This document shows positions 33,051-42,198 of a DNA stretch of 48,034 nt, piece after piece (position 1 is the first letter of the stretch; every line of letters begins with the position of its first letter). The position numbers and the translations under genes are program-made. This DNA comes from an uncultured Pseudomonadota bacterium (lineage in GTDB: Bacteria; Pseudomonadota; Gammaproteobacteria; Steroidobacterales; Steroidobacteraceae): contig CAIRLC010000039.1 of the NCBI GenBank assembly GCA_903879335.1, forward strand, positions 1 through 48,034, given 5' to 3'. Below the pieces are notes generated by a model. That model searched no databases. It worked only from the letters and a program-made list of their open reading frames with translations, and was not told where the DNA came from.

Positions 33051-33122
33051 TAAATAGGGGTTTCGGCACTGGCGCTCCATCCGTACGATCGCGCGCAAAT
33101 TCTGGTCCTACGGATAGTCCCG

Positions 33123-34946
33123 ATGTCGCCTCCCGCCCGATTGCCTGTGCTGCCACAACAGACTCAACAGCTCGAATCCCTGCTCTCGGAGCTCGATGCG
33201 GACTCCTTGCGTTGGGTGAGTGGCTTCGTCGCCGGCCTCGCGGCCGAGCGGGCGCGCCAATCCGGTTCAAGTCCCGAGATCGCAACTGCCGCCGTGGCGG
33301 CCCCGGCCGTGGTAGCCGCCACGGCCTCAGTCACAATTTTATATGCCTCGCAGACGGGTAACAGCCGGCGGGTGGCCGAGAAGCTCGGGTCAGCCCTGCA
33401 AGCGGCCGGTCTCGAGCGTACCGTCGTCTCGGCCGGTGACTACCCGCTGAAGCAGTTGGCGGCAGAGCAATTCTTGTTCGTCGTAGCGAGCACCCACGGC
33501 GACGGCGAACCGCCTGACGACGCCCGCGCCTTGCTCGATGCCCTCTCGAGCCGCCGGGCACCGAAGCTCGAGAAGCTCGCGGTGGCCGTCTTAGGTCTGG
33601 GGGATTCGAGCTACCCGCAGTTCTGCGCCACAGCGCGCATCTTGGATGAGCGCTTGGTCGCCTTGGGCGCCCGTCGCTTGCTCGAGCGCGTCGAGTGTGA
33701 CGTCGATTTCGAGGGCAAAGCCGCGCAGTGGATCCAGCAGGCCGTCGCGACTACGACCGCCGCCTTGGGCACAACGACCGCCCCCACTGCAACTGCGAGC
33801 GCCTCGGTCGCCTCGAGTCCCGCGATGCGGGTCGCGACCCGCGAGGCTCCCATCGCCATTGAGGTGGCGGTCAACCAGCGCATCACGGCGCGGGACGCCG
33901 AAAAAGACGTCCGCCATGTGGAGTTGATCGTGCCCCCGGGCCAGTTTCCGTACCAGGCGGGCGATGCGCTCGGGGTCTGGGTGGATAACCCAGCCGCGTT
34001 GGTCGCGGCGGCGCTCGCAGCCTCCGGTCTTGATGCGAATGAATCGGTGAGCCTGGATGGCAGCACCCGTCCGCTCGGTGAATGGCTGTCTAGCCACCGT
34101 GAACTCACTCGCGTCGCGCGCGGATTGATCGAGCGCTTGGCCGCACTCTCGGCAGATGAGGGTCTCGCGGCCTTACTGAAGCCGGATGCTGCCGCGACAT
34201 TGCGCGCCAAGTTCAAGACTTGGCAGGTGCCGGATCTCCTTCGTCGCTATCCGGTGCAGTGGACCGGTGAGCGCTTGGTGCGCGCGCTGCACCCGCTCTC
34301 CCCTCGCCTCTATTCGATCGCCTCGGCGCCGGAAGAGGTGGGTGAGGAAGTGCATGTCACTGTCGCGGTGGTCGACGAGGTGCACGAAGGCCAGCGACAC
34401 TCAGGCGCCGTATCCGGTCAGCTCCAGGTCCTCGAGCCTGGGGCTCAACTGCGGGCCTTCATCGAACCCAATCCGCGCTTCCGCTTGCCGGCTGATGCCA
34501 AGACTGACGTGATCATGATCGGGCCCGGCACCGGTGTCGCACCGTTCCGTGGTTTTGTGCAGGCTCGACAGGCGCAAGGAGCGAGCGGTCGCAACTGGCT
34601 CTTCTTTGGTGGCCGTCACTTAGACCGCGACTTTTTGTATCAAACCGAATGGTTGGCCGCGTTGAAGAAGGGCGCGCTGGCTCGCCTTGATGTGGCGTTC
34701 TCGCGCGATACCGCCGAGAAGGTCTACGTGCAGCAACGTCTGCGCGAACAGGGCGCGGAGCTATACCAATGGCTTGAAGCCGGTGCCCACATCTATGTCT
34801 GCGGCGACGCCGAGCGCATGGCTCCGGATGTGCATGCCGCACTGATTGAAATCGTGGCGACTCAGGGTGGCCGGTCACCCCAAGACGCTGAAGCTTATGT
34901 CGCGGCGCTCGTGTCCGCGCGTCGTTACCTGCGGGATGTGTACTGA
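33123..34946 (+). CDS. cysJ: Assimilatory sulfite reductase (NADPH) flavoprotein subunit
   Basis: The 607-residue protein has the standard length. An N-terminal QTQQLESLLSELDADSLRWV segment and an Ala/Val-rich linker precede a flavodoxin domain (TILYASQTGNSRRVAEKLG, VASTHGDGEPPDDA, LGLGDSSYPQFC). Then comes the ferredoxin-reductase part with RLYSIASAPEE (FAD), IGPGTGVAPFRGFVQ and FFGGRHLDRDFLYQTEW (NADPH), ending RYLRDVY. It carries electrons from NADPH through FAD and FMN to CysI for reduction of sulfite to sulfide. The stop is 3 bases before cysI. cysH is not in the window. Confidence 0.96.
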   Translation: MSPPARLPVLPQQTQQLESLLSELDADSLRWVSGFVAGLAAERARQSGSSPEIATAAVAAPAVVAATASVTILYASQTGNSRRVAEKLGSALQAAGLERTVVSAGDYPLKQLAAEQFLFVVASTHGDGEPPDDARALLDALSSRRAPKLEKLAVAVLGLGDSSYPQFCATARILDERLVALGARRLLERVECDVDFEGKAAQWIQQAVATTTAALGTTTAPTATASASVASSPAMRVATREAPIAIEVAVNQRITARDAEKDVRHVELIVPPGQFPYQAGDALGVWVDNPAALVAAALAASGLDANESVSLDGSTRPLGEWLSSHRELTRVARGLIERLAALSADEGLAALLKPDAAATLRAKFKTWQVPDLLRRYPVQWTGERLVRALHPLSPRLYSIASAPEEVGEEVHVTVAVVDEVHEGQRHSGAVSGQLQVLEPGAQLRAFIEPNPRFRLPADAKTDVIMIGPGTGVAPFRGFVQARQAQGASGRNWLFFGGRHLDRDFLYQTEWLAALKKGALARLDVAFSRDTAEKVYVQQRLREQGAELYQWLEAGAHIYVCGDAERMAPDVHAALIEIVATQGGRSPQDAEAYVAALVSARRYLRDVY

Positions 34947-34949
34947 ATC

Positions 34950-36602
34950 ATGGCCGAATTAACCCCAGTCGAGCGAATCAAGGCTCAAAGTCGCGGTCTG
35001 CGTGGCACCATTGCGGACAGTCTGCAGGATGCCCACACCGGCTCCTTACGCGATGACGACCAGCAGTTGCTGCGCCTGCACGGCAGTTACCAACAGGACG
35101 ATCGCGACATCCGCGAAGAGCGGCGTCAGCAAAAACTGGAACCGCTCTGGCGCTACATGGTGCGCGTCCGCTTGCCCGGTGGCGTCGCGACGCCGGCACA
35201 GTGGTTGGCGCTTGATGCGATCGCGCGCGAATACGCGAACGGCTCCTTGCGTCTGACGACCCGCCAGACCTTCCAATTCCACGGCATTGCCAAGAACGGC
35301 CTCAAGCCGTCGATGCACACGATGCACGACGCCTTGATGGACAGCATCGCCACCTGTGGCGACGTCAATCGCAACGTGATGGCGAGCTCCAATCCTATCG
35401 AGTCACCGGCCCATGCCGAAGTGGCCGAGTGGGCTGCCCGCCTGTCCGAGCACCTCTTGCCGAAGACGCGCGCGTATTACGAAATCTGGTTGAACGGCGA
35501 GAAGCTCGAAGGCACGCCCGAGTACGAGCCGGTGTACGGCACGAACTTCCTGCCGCGCAAATTTAAGGCCGCGATTGCGCTGCCGCCGTCGAACGATGTG
35601 GATATCTATACCCAAGACCTGGGGTTCATCGCGATCGTCGAGGCGGGTCGACTGGTCGGCTTCAATCTCACCGTCGGTGGTGGTCTTGGAACGACCCACG
35701 GCGATGCGACGACCCATCCGCGCTTGGCGAATGTGGCCGGTTTTCTGGCGCCCGAGCACCTCTTGGCGGTCGCTGAAGCGGTGGTCACCACCCAACGGGA
35801 CTTTGGTGATCGCACCAACCGCAAACACGCTCGCCTCAAGTACACGATCGAAGACCGTGGCTTGGAGTGGTTCGTCGGTGAAGTCGAGAAGCGTGCCGGC
35901 ATCAAGCTGGGCGCGGCCCGGCCCTTTGCATTCGATACACACGGCGACCTCTTTGGCTGGCGCGAGGCCCTGGATGGCACGTGGCACCGTACGCTGCGGA
36001 TCCCCGCCGGCCGCATTATTGATAAGGACGGCTTGCCCTGGTTAACCGGTTTGCGCGCCATCGCCACGGTACACACCGGCGACTTCCGTTGCACCGCGAA
36101 CCAGAACGTGACGATCGCGCACGTCAAGTCTGAGGACAAAGCCTCCATTGAAGCCTTGATTCGGCATTACCGCTTGGATGCGGCCGAGGGCTCGTACTTG
36201 GCTCGTCACGCGCTCGCCTGCGTGTCGATGCCGACCTGCCCGCTCGGCATGGCTGAGGCCGAGCGTTATCTGCCGCAGTTGACGACGGACGTCGAGCGCT
36301 TGTTGGCCGCGCACGGCTTAGCGGATGAGCCCTTGAGTCTGCGCATCACCGGTTGCCCGAACGGCTGTGCGCGTCCGTACGTGGCAGAGATCGGCCTCGT
36401 CGGTAAAGCACTCGGCCGTTATAACCTGCACTTGGGTGGTGATGCGGTGGGTTCGCGTCTCAATGTGCTCTATCGTGAGAACATTGATGAGGCGACGTTT
36501 CACACCGTGATCGGTGAGTTCTTCGCCGCCTGGCGCCAGGAGCGCACGCCGGGTGAACGCTTCGGTGACTTCTTGTGGCGCACTAAGCGTCTGCCAGGCT
36601 AA
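34950..36602 (+). CDS. cysI: Assimilatory sulfite reductase hemoprotein subunit
   Basis: The 550-residue protein begins with ELTPVERIKAQSRGLRG and has the two ferredoxin-like halves of sulfite reductases. The first carries LRLTTRQTFQFHGIAKNGLK and NVMASSNPIESPAHAEV; the second carries CTANQNVTIAHV. The four cysteines that hold the [4Fe-4S] cluster and siroheme are in CVSMPTCPLGMAEAERYLP and ITGCPNGCARPYVAEIG. It receives electrons from CysJ and performs the six-electron reduction of sulfite to sulfide. Its position between cysJ and the siroheme synthase gene links enzyme and cofactor supply in one transcript. Confidence 0.96.
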   Translation: MAELTPVERIKAQSRGLRGTIADSLQDAHTGSLRDDDQQLLRLHGSYQQDDRDIREERRQQKLEPLWRYMVRVRLPGGVATPAQWLALDAIAREYANGSLRLTTRQTFQFHGIAKNGLKPSMHTMHDALMDSIATCGDVNRNVMASSNPIESPAHAEVAEWAARLSEHLLPKTRAYYEIWLNGEKLEGTPEYEPVYGTNFLPRKFKAAIALPPSNDVDIYTQDLGFIAIVEAGRLVGFNLTVGGGLGTTHGDATTHPRLANVAGFLAPEHLLAVAEAVVTTQRDFGDRTNRKHARLKYTIEDRGLEWFVGEVEKRAGIKLGAARPFAFDTHGDLFGWREALDGTWHRTLRIPAGRIIDKDGLPWLTGLRAIATVHTGDFRCTANQNVTIAHVKSEDKASIEALIRHYRLDAAEGSYLARHALACVSMPTCPLGMAEAERYLPQLTTDVERLLAAHGLADEPLSLRITGCPNGCARPYVAEIGLVGKALGRYNLHLGGDAVGSRLNVLYRENIDEATFHTVIGEFFAAWRQERTPGERFGDFLWRTKRLPG

Positions 36603-36607
36603 GCCCC

Positions 36608-38029
36608 GTGCGCTGGTTCCCGCTCTTCCTCGACATCCGCGACCGCAAGGTCGTGGTGGTCGGGGGTGGGCAAATCGCTGAACGCAAAATCGATTTATTT
36701 CAGAGCGCCGGTCCGTGCATCACGATCATTGCGCCGACCATCACCGCCTCCTTGCAGGCGCGGGTCGAGGCGGGTCAGTTCACGTGGGAAATGCGCCGCT
36801 TTGAGGTGAACGATCTTGAGGGCGCTGCGGTAGTCGTCGCCTCCACCGATGATGATGCGGTCAATCGTGCGGTGGCTGCTGCCGCGACCGCGCGCAGTAT
36901 TCCGGTCAACGTGGTGGATAACCTCGAGTTGTCGACCGGCATTTTGCCGGCGATCGTCGATCGTTCGCCCTTGGTGATTGCGGTGTCCACGGAAGGCTCC
37001 GCGCCGGCCTTCGCGCGGCACGTGCGTGCGCGGATCGAGATGGCGATTGATGAGTCCTTTGGAGAGCTGGCGAGCTTTTTGCGACGCGTGCGCGGACAAA
37101 TCAAAGCGCGCTTCGCGGATTTAGGTGAACGGCGTCGCTTCTACGCGACCTTACTCGAGGGTGCCGTACCGGATGCCTTGCGCCGGCGTCGTCCCGAGGA
37201 CGCAGAGGCGGCGTTTCTGGCTGCGCTTGAGTCCGGTGTGTCTTCGGGCGGCCACGTGACCTTGGTGGGTGCAGGTCCCGGTGATCCGGGCTTATTGACC
37301 CTACACGCGCTACGCGCACTGCAAGCGGCCGATATCGTCTTTTACGACCGTCTCGTCAGCGCGGATATTTTGTCCTTGGCGCGGCGCGAAGCCGAACTCG
37401 TCTCGGTCGGCAAATCCGCGGGTGATCACTCCGTGCCGCAAGAGCGGATCAACGCGCTCCTGGTTGAGCACGCTGCCGCCGGTCAGCGCGTGGTGCGGCT
37501 CAAAGGTGGTGATCCGTTTGTCTTCGGCCGTGGCGGTGAAGAGATCGAAACCTTGGTCGCGCACGGCATCGCCTATTCGATTGTGCCGGGTGTGACGGCG
37601 GCGGTGGCCTGTGGCGCTTACGCGGGCATCCCGCTCACGCACCGCGATCATTCGCGTGGGGTCCGCTTCGTCACCGCGCACGTCAAATCGGCGCTCGATG
37701 CGGTGGATTGGCCGAGTTTGGCGCGCGAGTCCGATACGCTGGCGATCTACATGGGCGTGAGTAGTATCGAGCGCGTTCAGCAGGAATTACTGGCGCATGG
37801 CAAAGCGGCCGATACACCGATCGCCTTTGTGGAAAACGGGACCCGACCTGAACAACGCGTCTTGATCGGCATGCTGTCAGGCGCGATCGACTTGGCCAAC
37901 CGCGCTCAGGTGCGTTCACCGGCCTTACTGATTATCGGGGCGGTCGCGGCGCTGGCCACCGAGTTGGCGTGGTTTGGAGCCGCGCCCCTCACGGCCGAAG
38001 AGGCCGCGTCCAACACCAGCGCGCCCTAA
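36608..38029 (+). CDS. cysG: Siroheme synthase (fused dehydrogenase/ferrochelatase and uroporphyrinogen-III methyltransferase)
   Basis: The 473-residue trifunctional protein starts at GTG five bases after cysI. The N-terminal CysG^B part has the NAD-binding VVVVGGGQIAERKIDLF (residues 12-28), VNVVDNLELSTGILPAIVDR and SPLVIAVSTEGSAPAFARHV. It oxidises precorrin-2 and inserts iron. The C-terminal SUMT part begins near residue 217 with VTLVGAGPGDPGLLTLHALR, followed by VRLKGGDPFVFGRGGEE, VPGVTAAVACGAYAGIPLTH and VENGTRPEQRVLIG. Together they make siroheme for CysI from uroporphyrinogen III. The operon placement supports a dedicated sulfur-assimilation role. It ends 10 bases before a convergent gene. 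Confidence 0.95.
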   Translation: MRWFPLFLDIRDRKVVVVGGGQIAERKIDLFQSAGPCITIIAPTITASLQARVEAGQFTWEMRRFEVNDLEGAAVVVASTDDDAVNRAVAAAATARSIPVNVVDNLELSTGILPAIVDRSPLVIAVSTEGSAPAFARHVRARIEMAIDESFGELASFLRRVRGQIKARFADLGERRRFYATLLEGAVPDALRRRRPEDAEAAFLAALESGVSSGGHVTLVGAGPGDPGLLTLHALRALQAADIVFYDRLVSADILSLARREAELVSVGKSAGDHSVPQERINALLVEHAAAGQRVVRLKGGDPFVFGRGGEEIETLVAHGIAYSIVPGVTAAVACGAYAGIPLTHRDHSRGVRFVTAHVKSALDAVDWPSLARESDTLAIYMGVSSIERVQQELLAHGKAADTPIAFVENGTRPEQRVLIGMLSGAIDLANRAQVRSPALLIIGAVAALATELAWFGAAPLTAEEAASNTSAP

Positions 38030-38039
38030 TCCACGTCGT

Positions 38040-40103
38040 TTAAACGCCGGGCTGCGATGCCGGGGCCGCCCATTGGCGTAGCGCATCGCAGGGCGTGAAC
38101 TCTGCACCGTAAAGCGCCGCGTAAACCTCGAGGCGCTCAACGATCGTGGCCCAACCCACCGTCTCCGCCCAATGCATGGGCCCTCCGGTCCAAGTGGGCC
38201 AGCCGTAGCCGGTTGTCCACACCATGTCGATGTCGGAGGCGCGCTCGGCGATGCCTTCAGCGAGCAGGCGTGCACCTTCATTGATCATCGGATAGAGGCA
38301 GCGCTCGAGGATTTCCGTCTCGCTCACCGCGCGGCGGACATAGCCGTGCTCGGCAGAGAAGCGCAGCACGACCTCCTGTGCGACGTTTGACGGGGTTGCC
38401 CGGCGCTGGTCGTCGTAATCGTAATAGCCGGCCTTCGTTTTCTGCCCGAGGCGTCCGATTTCGCAGAGGCGTTCGCGCACGGTGGCGGACGCGGTGGTGG
38501 CCGGATTCCAGCCGATATCCATGCCCGCCAGATCGCGCATCCTGAAGGGTCCCATCGGCAGCCCAAAGGCCTCCAGCACCCGATCCACCTCCCACGGTAA
38601 CGCGCCCTCGAGTATCAACTTGTCCGCCTCCCGTTGCCGCGGGGCGAGCATCCGGTTACCGACGAAGCCGTGAGCGTTACCCACCACGACCCCGAGTTTC
38701 TTGATGCGCTTCGACCAGGCCATGGCGCTGGCCAACGTGGATTCTGAGACGTGCTCGGTGCGGATGATTTCAAGAAGTCGATTCACGTGCGCGGGCGAGA
38801 AAAAATGCAGTCCCAGCACTTGGCTCGGACGCGTCGTCACGGCGGCCATTGCGTCGATATTCAGATAGGAGGTGTTGCTGGCGAGGATCGCATCGGGCTT
38901 GCACAGCGCATCCAGTTGTCGAAATAACTCAAGCTTAGCCTCCATGTTCTCGTAAATGGCCTCAATCACGAGGTCACAGTCGGCGAGCGACGCTAAATCC
39001 GTGGTGGTGGTCAAACAGGTGAGCCGAGCGGCGGCCGCCTCCGCGGACAACTTACCCGTCGCGACACGGCTCTCGTAATGCCCTCGAATCGTGCTGAGTC
39101 CCCGCTCGAGGGCTTGCGCGTGGTTCTCGACGAGGTGCACGGATAGGCCAGCATTCAAACAGCTCAGGGCGATACCGGATCCCATGGTGCCGGCGCCCAC
39201 AATGCCCAGCGTGCGCCACTCGCGGCCAACGGCGGATGCGGATATCCAGCGCGATTTCGCAACCGCACGCTCGGCGAAAAAAAGATGCCGCAAGGCGCGC
39301 GATTGGGAGCCCTTGAGCAACCCCAGGAATTCTGCGCGCTCGGTGGCGACACCCTCGGCGAAGGGCTGCGTGATGGCGGCATGCAGCGCTCGACATGCGG
39401 CCTGAGGTGCGTCGAGACGCGACCACGGTTTCACCTGCTGTCTTGCGACGGCGTCGAGTGTTGCGAGGTTGTCCGTCATGCTGCCCGGGACGGAGTCGTC
39501 GCTCAGTCGCCGACGCGGCGCCCCGTGCGCCACGAGCGCCTGCGCCCAGTCGATCGCCGCGGCTGTCAATTGGTCCGACGGCACCACCCGATCTATGATC
39601 CCGGCCTGCTGCGCATCCAGCGCTGACATCTGCCGGCCGCTCGTGATGAGGTCGACCGCCACTGCAACGCCCGCGGCGCGCGGTAGGCGTTGCGTGCCAC
39701 CGGCGCCCGGGATTAAGCCGAGTAGCACTTCGGGTAGGCCCACTGTCGACGCATCCGCGGCGATGCGGTAATCGGCCGTGAGCGCGAGTTCAAGCCCGCC
39801 GCCTAGGGTGGTGCCATGCAGCGCGGCCACCACGATCTTGCGCGTGCCCTCGAGACTCAGCAGCACGTCCTGGAGTGTCGGACTCACGGGTCCCGAGGCC
39901 AACTCGTGAATGTCGGCACCGGCGTGGAAGGTACGCCCGGCGCAGGTCAAGACGATGGCTTGCACTGCGGGATCCGCTTCGGCGCGTTGCAAGGCCCGCA
40001 GGAGCCCCGCGCGAACGGGTGCGGCCAACGCGTTCACCGGCGGCGAATCGGTGCGGATCACCGCCACAGACCCGTGTATATCCAGTGTGGTTAGGTCGCT
40101 CAC
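38040..40103 (-). CDS. Multifunctional enoyl-CoA hydratase / 3-hydroxyacyl-CoA dehydrogenase
   Basis: From the GTG at 40103 (GAGG six bases upstream) the product has 687 residues; a TTG at 40118 would add five. The N-terminal crotonase domain shows TFHAGADIHEL, HGTTLGGGLELALTADYRIA (oxyanion hole) and GLIPGAGGTQRLPR. The dehydrogenase domain starts near residue 290 with LGIVGAGTMGSGIALS (NAD binding), continues with LASNTSYLNI and LGLHFFSPAHVNRLLEIIR, and has two C-terminal 3HCDH domains (NRMLAPRQREADKLI, LPMGPFRMRDLAGMDIGW). It performs two steps of fatty-acid beta-oxidation. Its length resembles peroxisomal-type and FadJ-like proteins. No thiolase gene lies beside it. Confidence 0.92.
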   Translation of the reverse strand: MSDLTTLDIHGSVAVIRTDSPPVNALAAPVRAGLLRALQRAEADPAVQAIVLTCAGRTFHAGADIHELASGPVSPTLQDVLLSLEGTRKIVVAALHGTTLGGGLELALTADYRIAADASTVGLPEVLLGLIPGAGGTQRLPRAAGVAVAVDLITSGRQMSALDAQQAGIIDRVVPSDQLTAAAIDWAQALVAHGAPRRRLSDDSVPGSMTDNLATLDAVARQQVKPWSRLDAPQAACRALHAAITQPFAEGVATERAEFLGLLKGSQSRALRHLFFAERAVAKSRWISASAVGREWRTLGIVGAGTMGSGIALSCLNAGLSVHLVENHAQALERGLSTIRGHYESRVATGKLSAEAAAARLTCLTTTTDLASLADCDLVIEAIYENMEAKLELFRQLDALCKPDAILASNTSYLNIDAMAAVTTRPSQVLGLHFFSPAHVNRLLEIIRTEHVSESTLASAMAWSKRIKKLGVVVGNAHGFVGNRMLAPRQREADKLILEGALPWEVDRVLEAFGLPMGPFRMRDLAGMDIGWNPATTASATVRERLCEIGRLGQKTKAGYYDYDDQRRATPSNVAQEVVLRFSAEHGYVRRAVSETEILERCLYPMINEGARLLAEGIAERASDIDMVWTTGYGWPTWTGGPMHWAETVGWATIVERLEVYAALYGAEFTPCDALRQWAAPASQPGV

Positions 40104-40230
40104 GGGCACCCTCGTCAAGATAAGGTCATCGTCGCTGCACTATACCCGAGGCTACTGTGGCGACCGACGACCCGGGTGACATTTGATAACCTAGGCACAT
40201 GATTTTTAGCCCCCAGCTGAGGTACGCAGA

Positions 40231-40668
40231 ATGACGCACCGTCCGACGGAAGCCGGTTTGGGTCCGTTGTTTGCGGATGCCTTGCGTCTGGTTCGGCGCG
40301 ATTTTTATGCGCGCACTCAGGGGCTTGATCTGACGCCGGCACTGGCGAGATTACTGCTCTACATTGTGCGGGAACCCCGATCCCGTCAGATTGATCTGGC
40401 CGTGCGACTCGAAGTGACGGCGGTGACGCTCGGTCGTATGGTGGACCGGCTGGTCGAGCGCGGTTACGTGGAGCGCTTGCCGGATACGGAGGATCGACGG
40501 GCGTTTCGTTTGCGCGTGACCGCGGCGGCGGAGCCCTTGGCCGCGCGACTTGAGGCCATCGCGACCGAAACACGTGAGCGGGCGCTGCGCGGGTTCAGCG
40601 GTCCTGAGCGCAAGTTACTGCTGCAGTTGTTGGGTCGTCTGCGCACGAATCTCGATGGCGAGGCCTGA
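40231..40668 (+). CDS. MarR-family transcriptional regulator
   Basis: The 145-residue winged-helix protein has the MarR layout. It has an N-terminal dimerisation helix (ADALRLVRRDFYARTQGLDL), a recognition region SRQIDLAVRLEVTAVTLGRM, the wing VERLPDTEDRRAFRLRVT with the hallmark D-x-R-R-A, and a C-terminal helix. GAGG sits eight bases before the ATG. It is divergent from the beta-oxidation gene (127-bp spacer) and three bases upstream of a drug exporter gene. It therefore most likely represses its own operon, and possibly the divergent gene, until a ligand binds. The 40104-40230 spacer contains a GATAAC -10-like box at about 40181, with no clear palindrome. Confidence 0.92.
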   Translation: MTHRPTEAGLGPLFADALRLVRRDFYARTQGLDLTPALARLLLYIVREPRSRQIDLAVRLEVTAVTLGRMVDRLVERGYVERLPDTEDRRAFRLRVTAAAEPLAARLEAIATETRERALRGFSGPERKLLLQLLGRLRTNLDGEA

Positions 40669-40671
40669 GGC

Positions 40672-42198
40672 GTGCTGAATTCCGTCAGCACGCGCTTGCT
40701 CTTGGGCCTTGCTGCGACGCTCGCCACGGTGTTGTACGCGATCGATTCCACGATCGTGAATGTCGCCTTACCCAATATCCAAGGCACTTTGCAGGCGACG
40801 CCGGATCAAGCCGGTTGGGTCGTGACCTCCTACATCGTGGTGGGCGCGATCGTGACCCCGCTCGCCGGTTGGCTCGGGGTGCGCTACGGCCTACGCACCG
40901 TGCTCAGCCTCTCGATATTGGGCTTTACGGCCGGGTCTATGGCGTGCGGATTGGCGGTGACGCTGACCCAGATGGTTGCTTTTCGCATGGTGCAAGGCGC
41001 CTTCGGGGCCGCCTTGGTGCCGCTGTCGCAAGTCGCACTGCTGCGTGAGTTTCCCCGCGAGAGTCACGCACGGGTGATGGCGCTGTGGGGCATGGGCGTG
41101 ATGGTAGGCCCGGTGATCGGACCGACTTTAGGCGGTTGGCTGACCGACCAGATGTCCTGGCGTTGGGCTTTCTATATCAACCTGCCGCTCGGCGCGTTGG
41201 CGTGGTTCGCGCTGATGGCGTCGATGCCGAAAGGCGGCGGCGACGGCAAACGCTCCTTTGACCTGTTGGGCTTTGTGCTGATCTCGATCGCGATCGGCTG
41301 TTTTCAGATGATGCTGGATCGTGGTGAGTCCTTGGACTGGTTCGCGGCGCCTGAAATCGTGGCCGAGGCCTTCTTCGGTGCGGTCGCCTTTTATATGTTT
41401 ATGGTGCACGCCTTGACCGGTCGGCAGCCCTTCATCGACATCCACCTTTTTAAAGACCGCAACTTCAGCGTGTCGATGGTGATCATGTTCGTGATCGGCT
41501 TAGCCGTGCTCTCCCCCGCCGTATTGGTGCCGGGCTTCCTAGAGCAGATCAAAGGCTATACGCCAACCCAAGCCGGTTGGTTGATGGCGGCTCGCGGCCT
41601 GTCCTCAGTCGTCGCCATGTTGCTCGGTGCGCGTCTATCGAGTCGCATTGGCGCTCGACTGACCATGTCCATCGGGGTGTTGCTCGCCAGCGGATCGTTG
41701 TTCTTGATGGGGCAATTCAGTGTAGACACCCAATCGGATCGCTTCTTGGTGGCGAGCGTCTTGCAAGGTCTCGGTTCACCGCTCACGTTTATGCCGCTCT
41801 CCCTAGCGGCCTATGCGACGCTGCGCGACAGTGCACGCACCGAGGCCGGTGTGCTTCTCACCTTGATTCGTAACTTTGGCGCGTCGGTGGGCATTTCGAT
41901 CGTGATTGCCCTGCTCGCCCGCTCAGCCCAATACAATTCCGCGTCGCTGGTCGAGCACTTTACGGCCTACGATTTGCGCCGTTGGTTGGCGCTCGGGTCG
42001 ACGCCCGGCGTGAATGCCTCGACCATCGGTATTTTGGGTGAGATTCGGCGACAGTCAACGGCCATCGCCTACGCGAATGACTTCATGCGCCTTGGTCTTG
42101 CGACCCTCATGACCCTTCCCTTGGTGTGGCTGTTGCGCGCGCCGCGACAACACACGCCGATCGCCGCCTCCGTGCGCGCCGCCGCCTCGGATCATTGA
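40672..42198 (+). CDS. DHA2-family multidrug MFS exporter (EmrB/QacA-like)
   Basis: The 508-residue protein with about 14 membrane helices starts at GTG. Signatures are LYAIDSTIVNVALPNIQGTL in helix 1, QAGWVVTSYIVVGAIVTPLAG, the motif A region WLGVRYGLRTVLSLSI, and the motif C-type GVMVGPVIGPTLGGWLTDQM followed by WRWAFYINLPLG, diagnostic of the DHA2 group. It should expel hydrophobic drugs by proton antiport. EmrB normally works with the adaptor EmrA, and no such gene is adjacent. Co-transcription with the MarR regulator fits the classic emrR-emrB arrangement without emrA. Its stop codon abuts that of the convergent eamA-like gene. Confidence 0.92.
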   Translation: MLNSVSTRLLLGLAATLATVLYAIDSTIVNVALPNIQGTLQATPDQAGWVVTSYIVVGAIVTPLAGWLGVRYGLRTVLSLSILGFTAGSMACGLAVTLTQMVAFRMVQGAFGAALVPLSQVALLREFPRESHARVMALWGMGVMVGPVIGPTLGGWLTDQMSWRWAFYINLPLGALAWFALMASMPKGGGDGKRSFDLLGFVLISIAIGCFQMMLDRGESLDWFAAPEIVAEAFFGAVAFYMFMVHALTGRQPFIDIHLFKDRNFSVSMVIMFVIGLAVLSPAVLVPGFLEQIKGYTPTQAGWLMAARGLSSVVAMLLGARLSSRIGARLTMSIGVLLASGSLFLMGQFSVDTQSDRFLVASVLQGLGSPLTFMPLSLAAYATLRDSARTEAGVLLTLIRNFGASVGISIVIALLARSAQYNSASLVEHFTAYDLRRWLALGSTPGVNASTIGILGEIRRQSTAIAYANDFMRLGLATLMTLPLVWLLRAPRQHTPIAASVRAAASDH

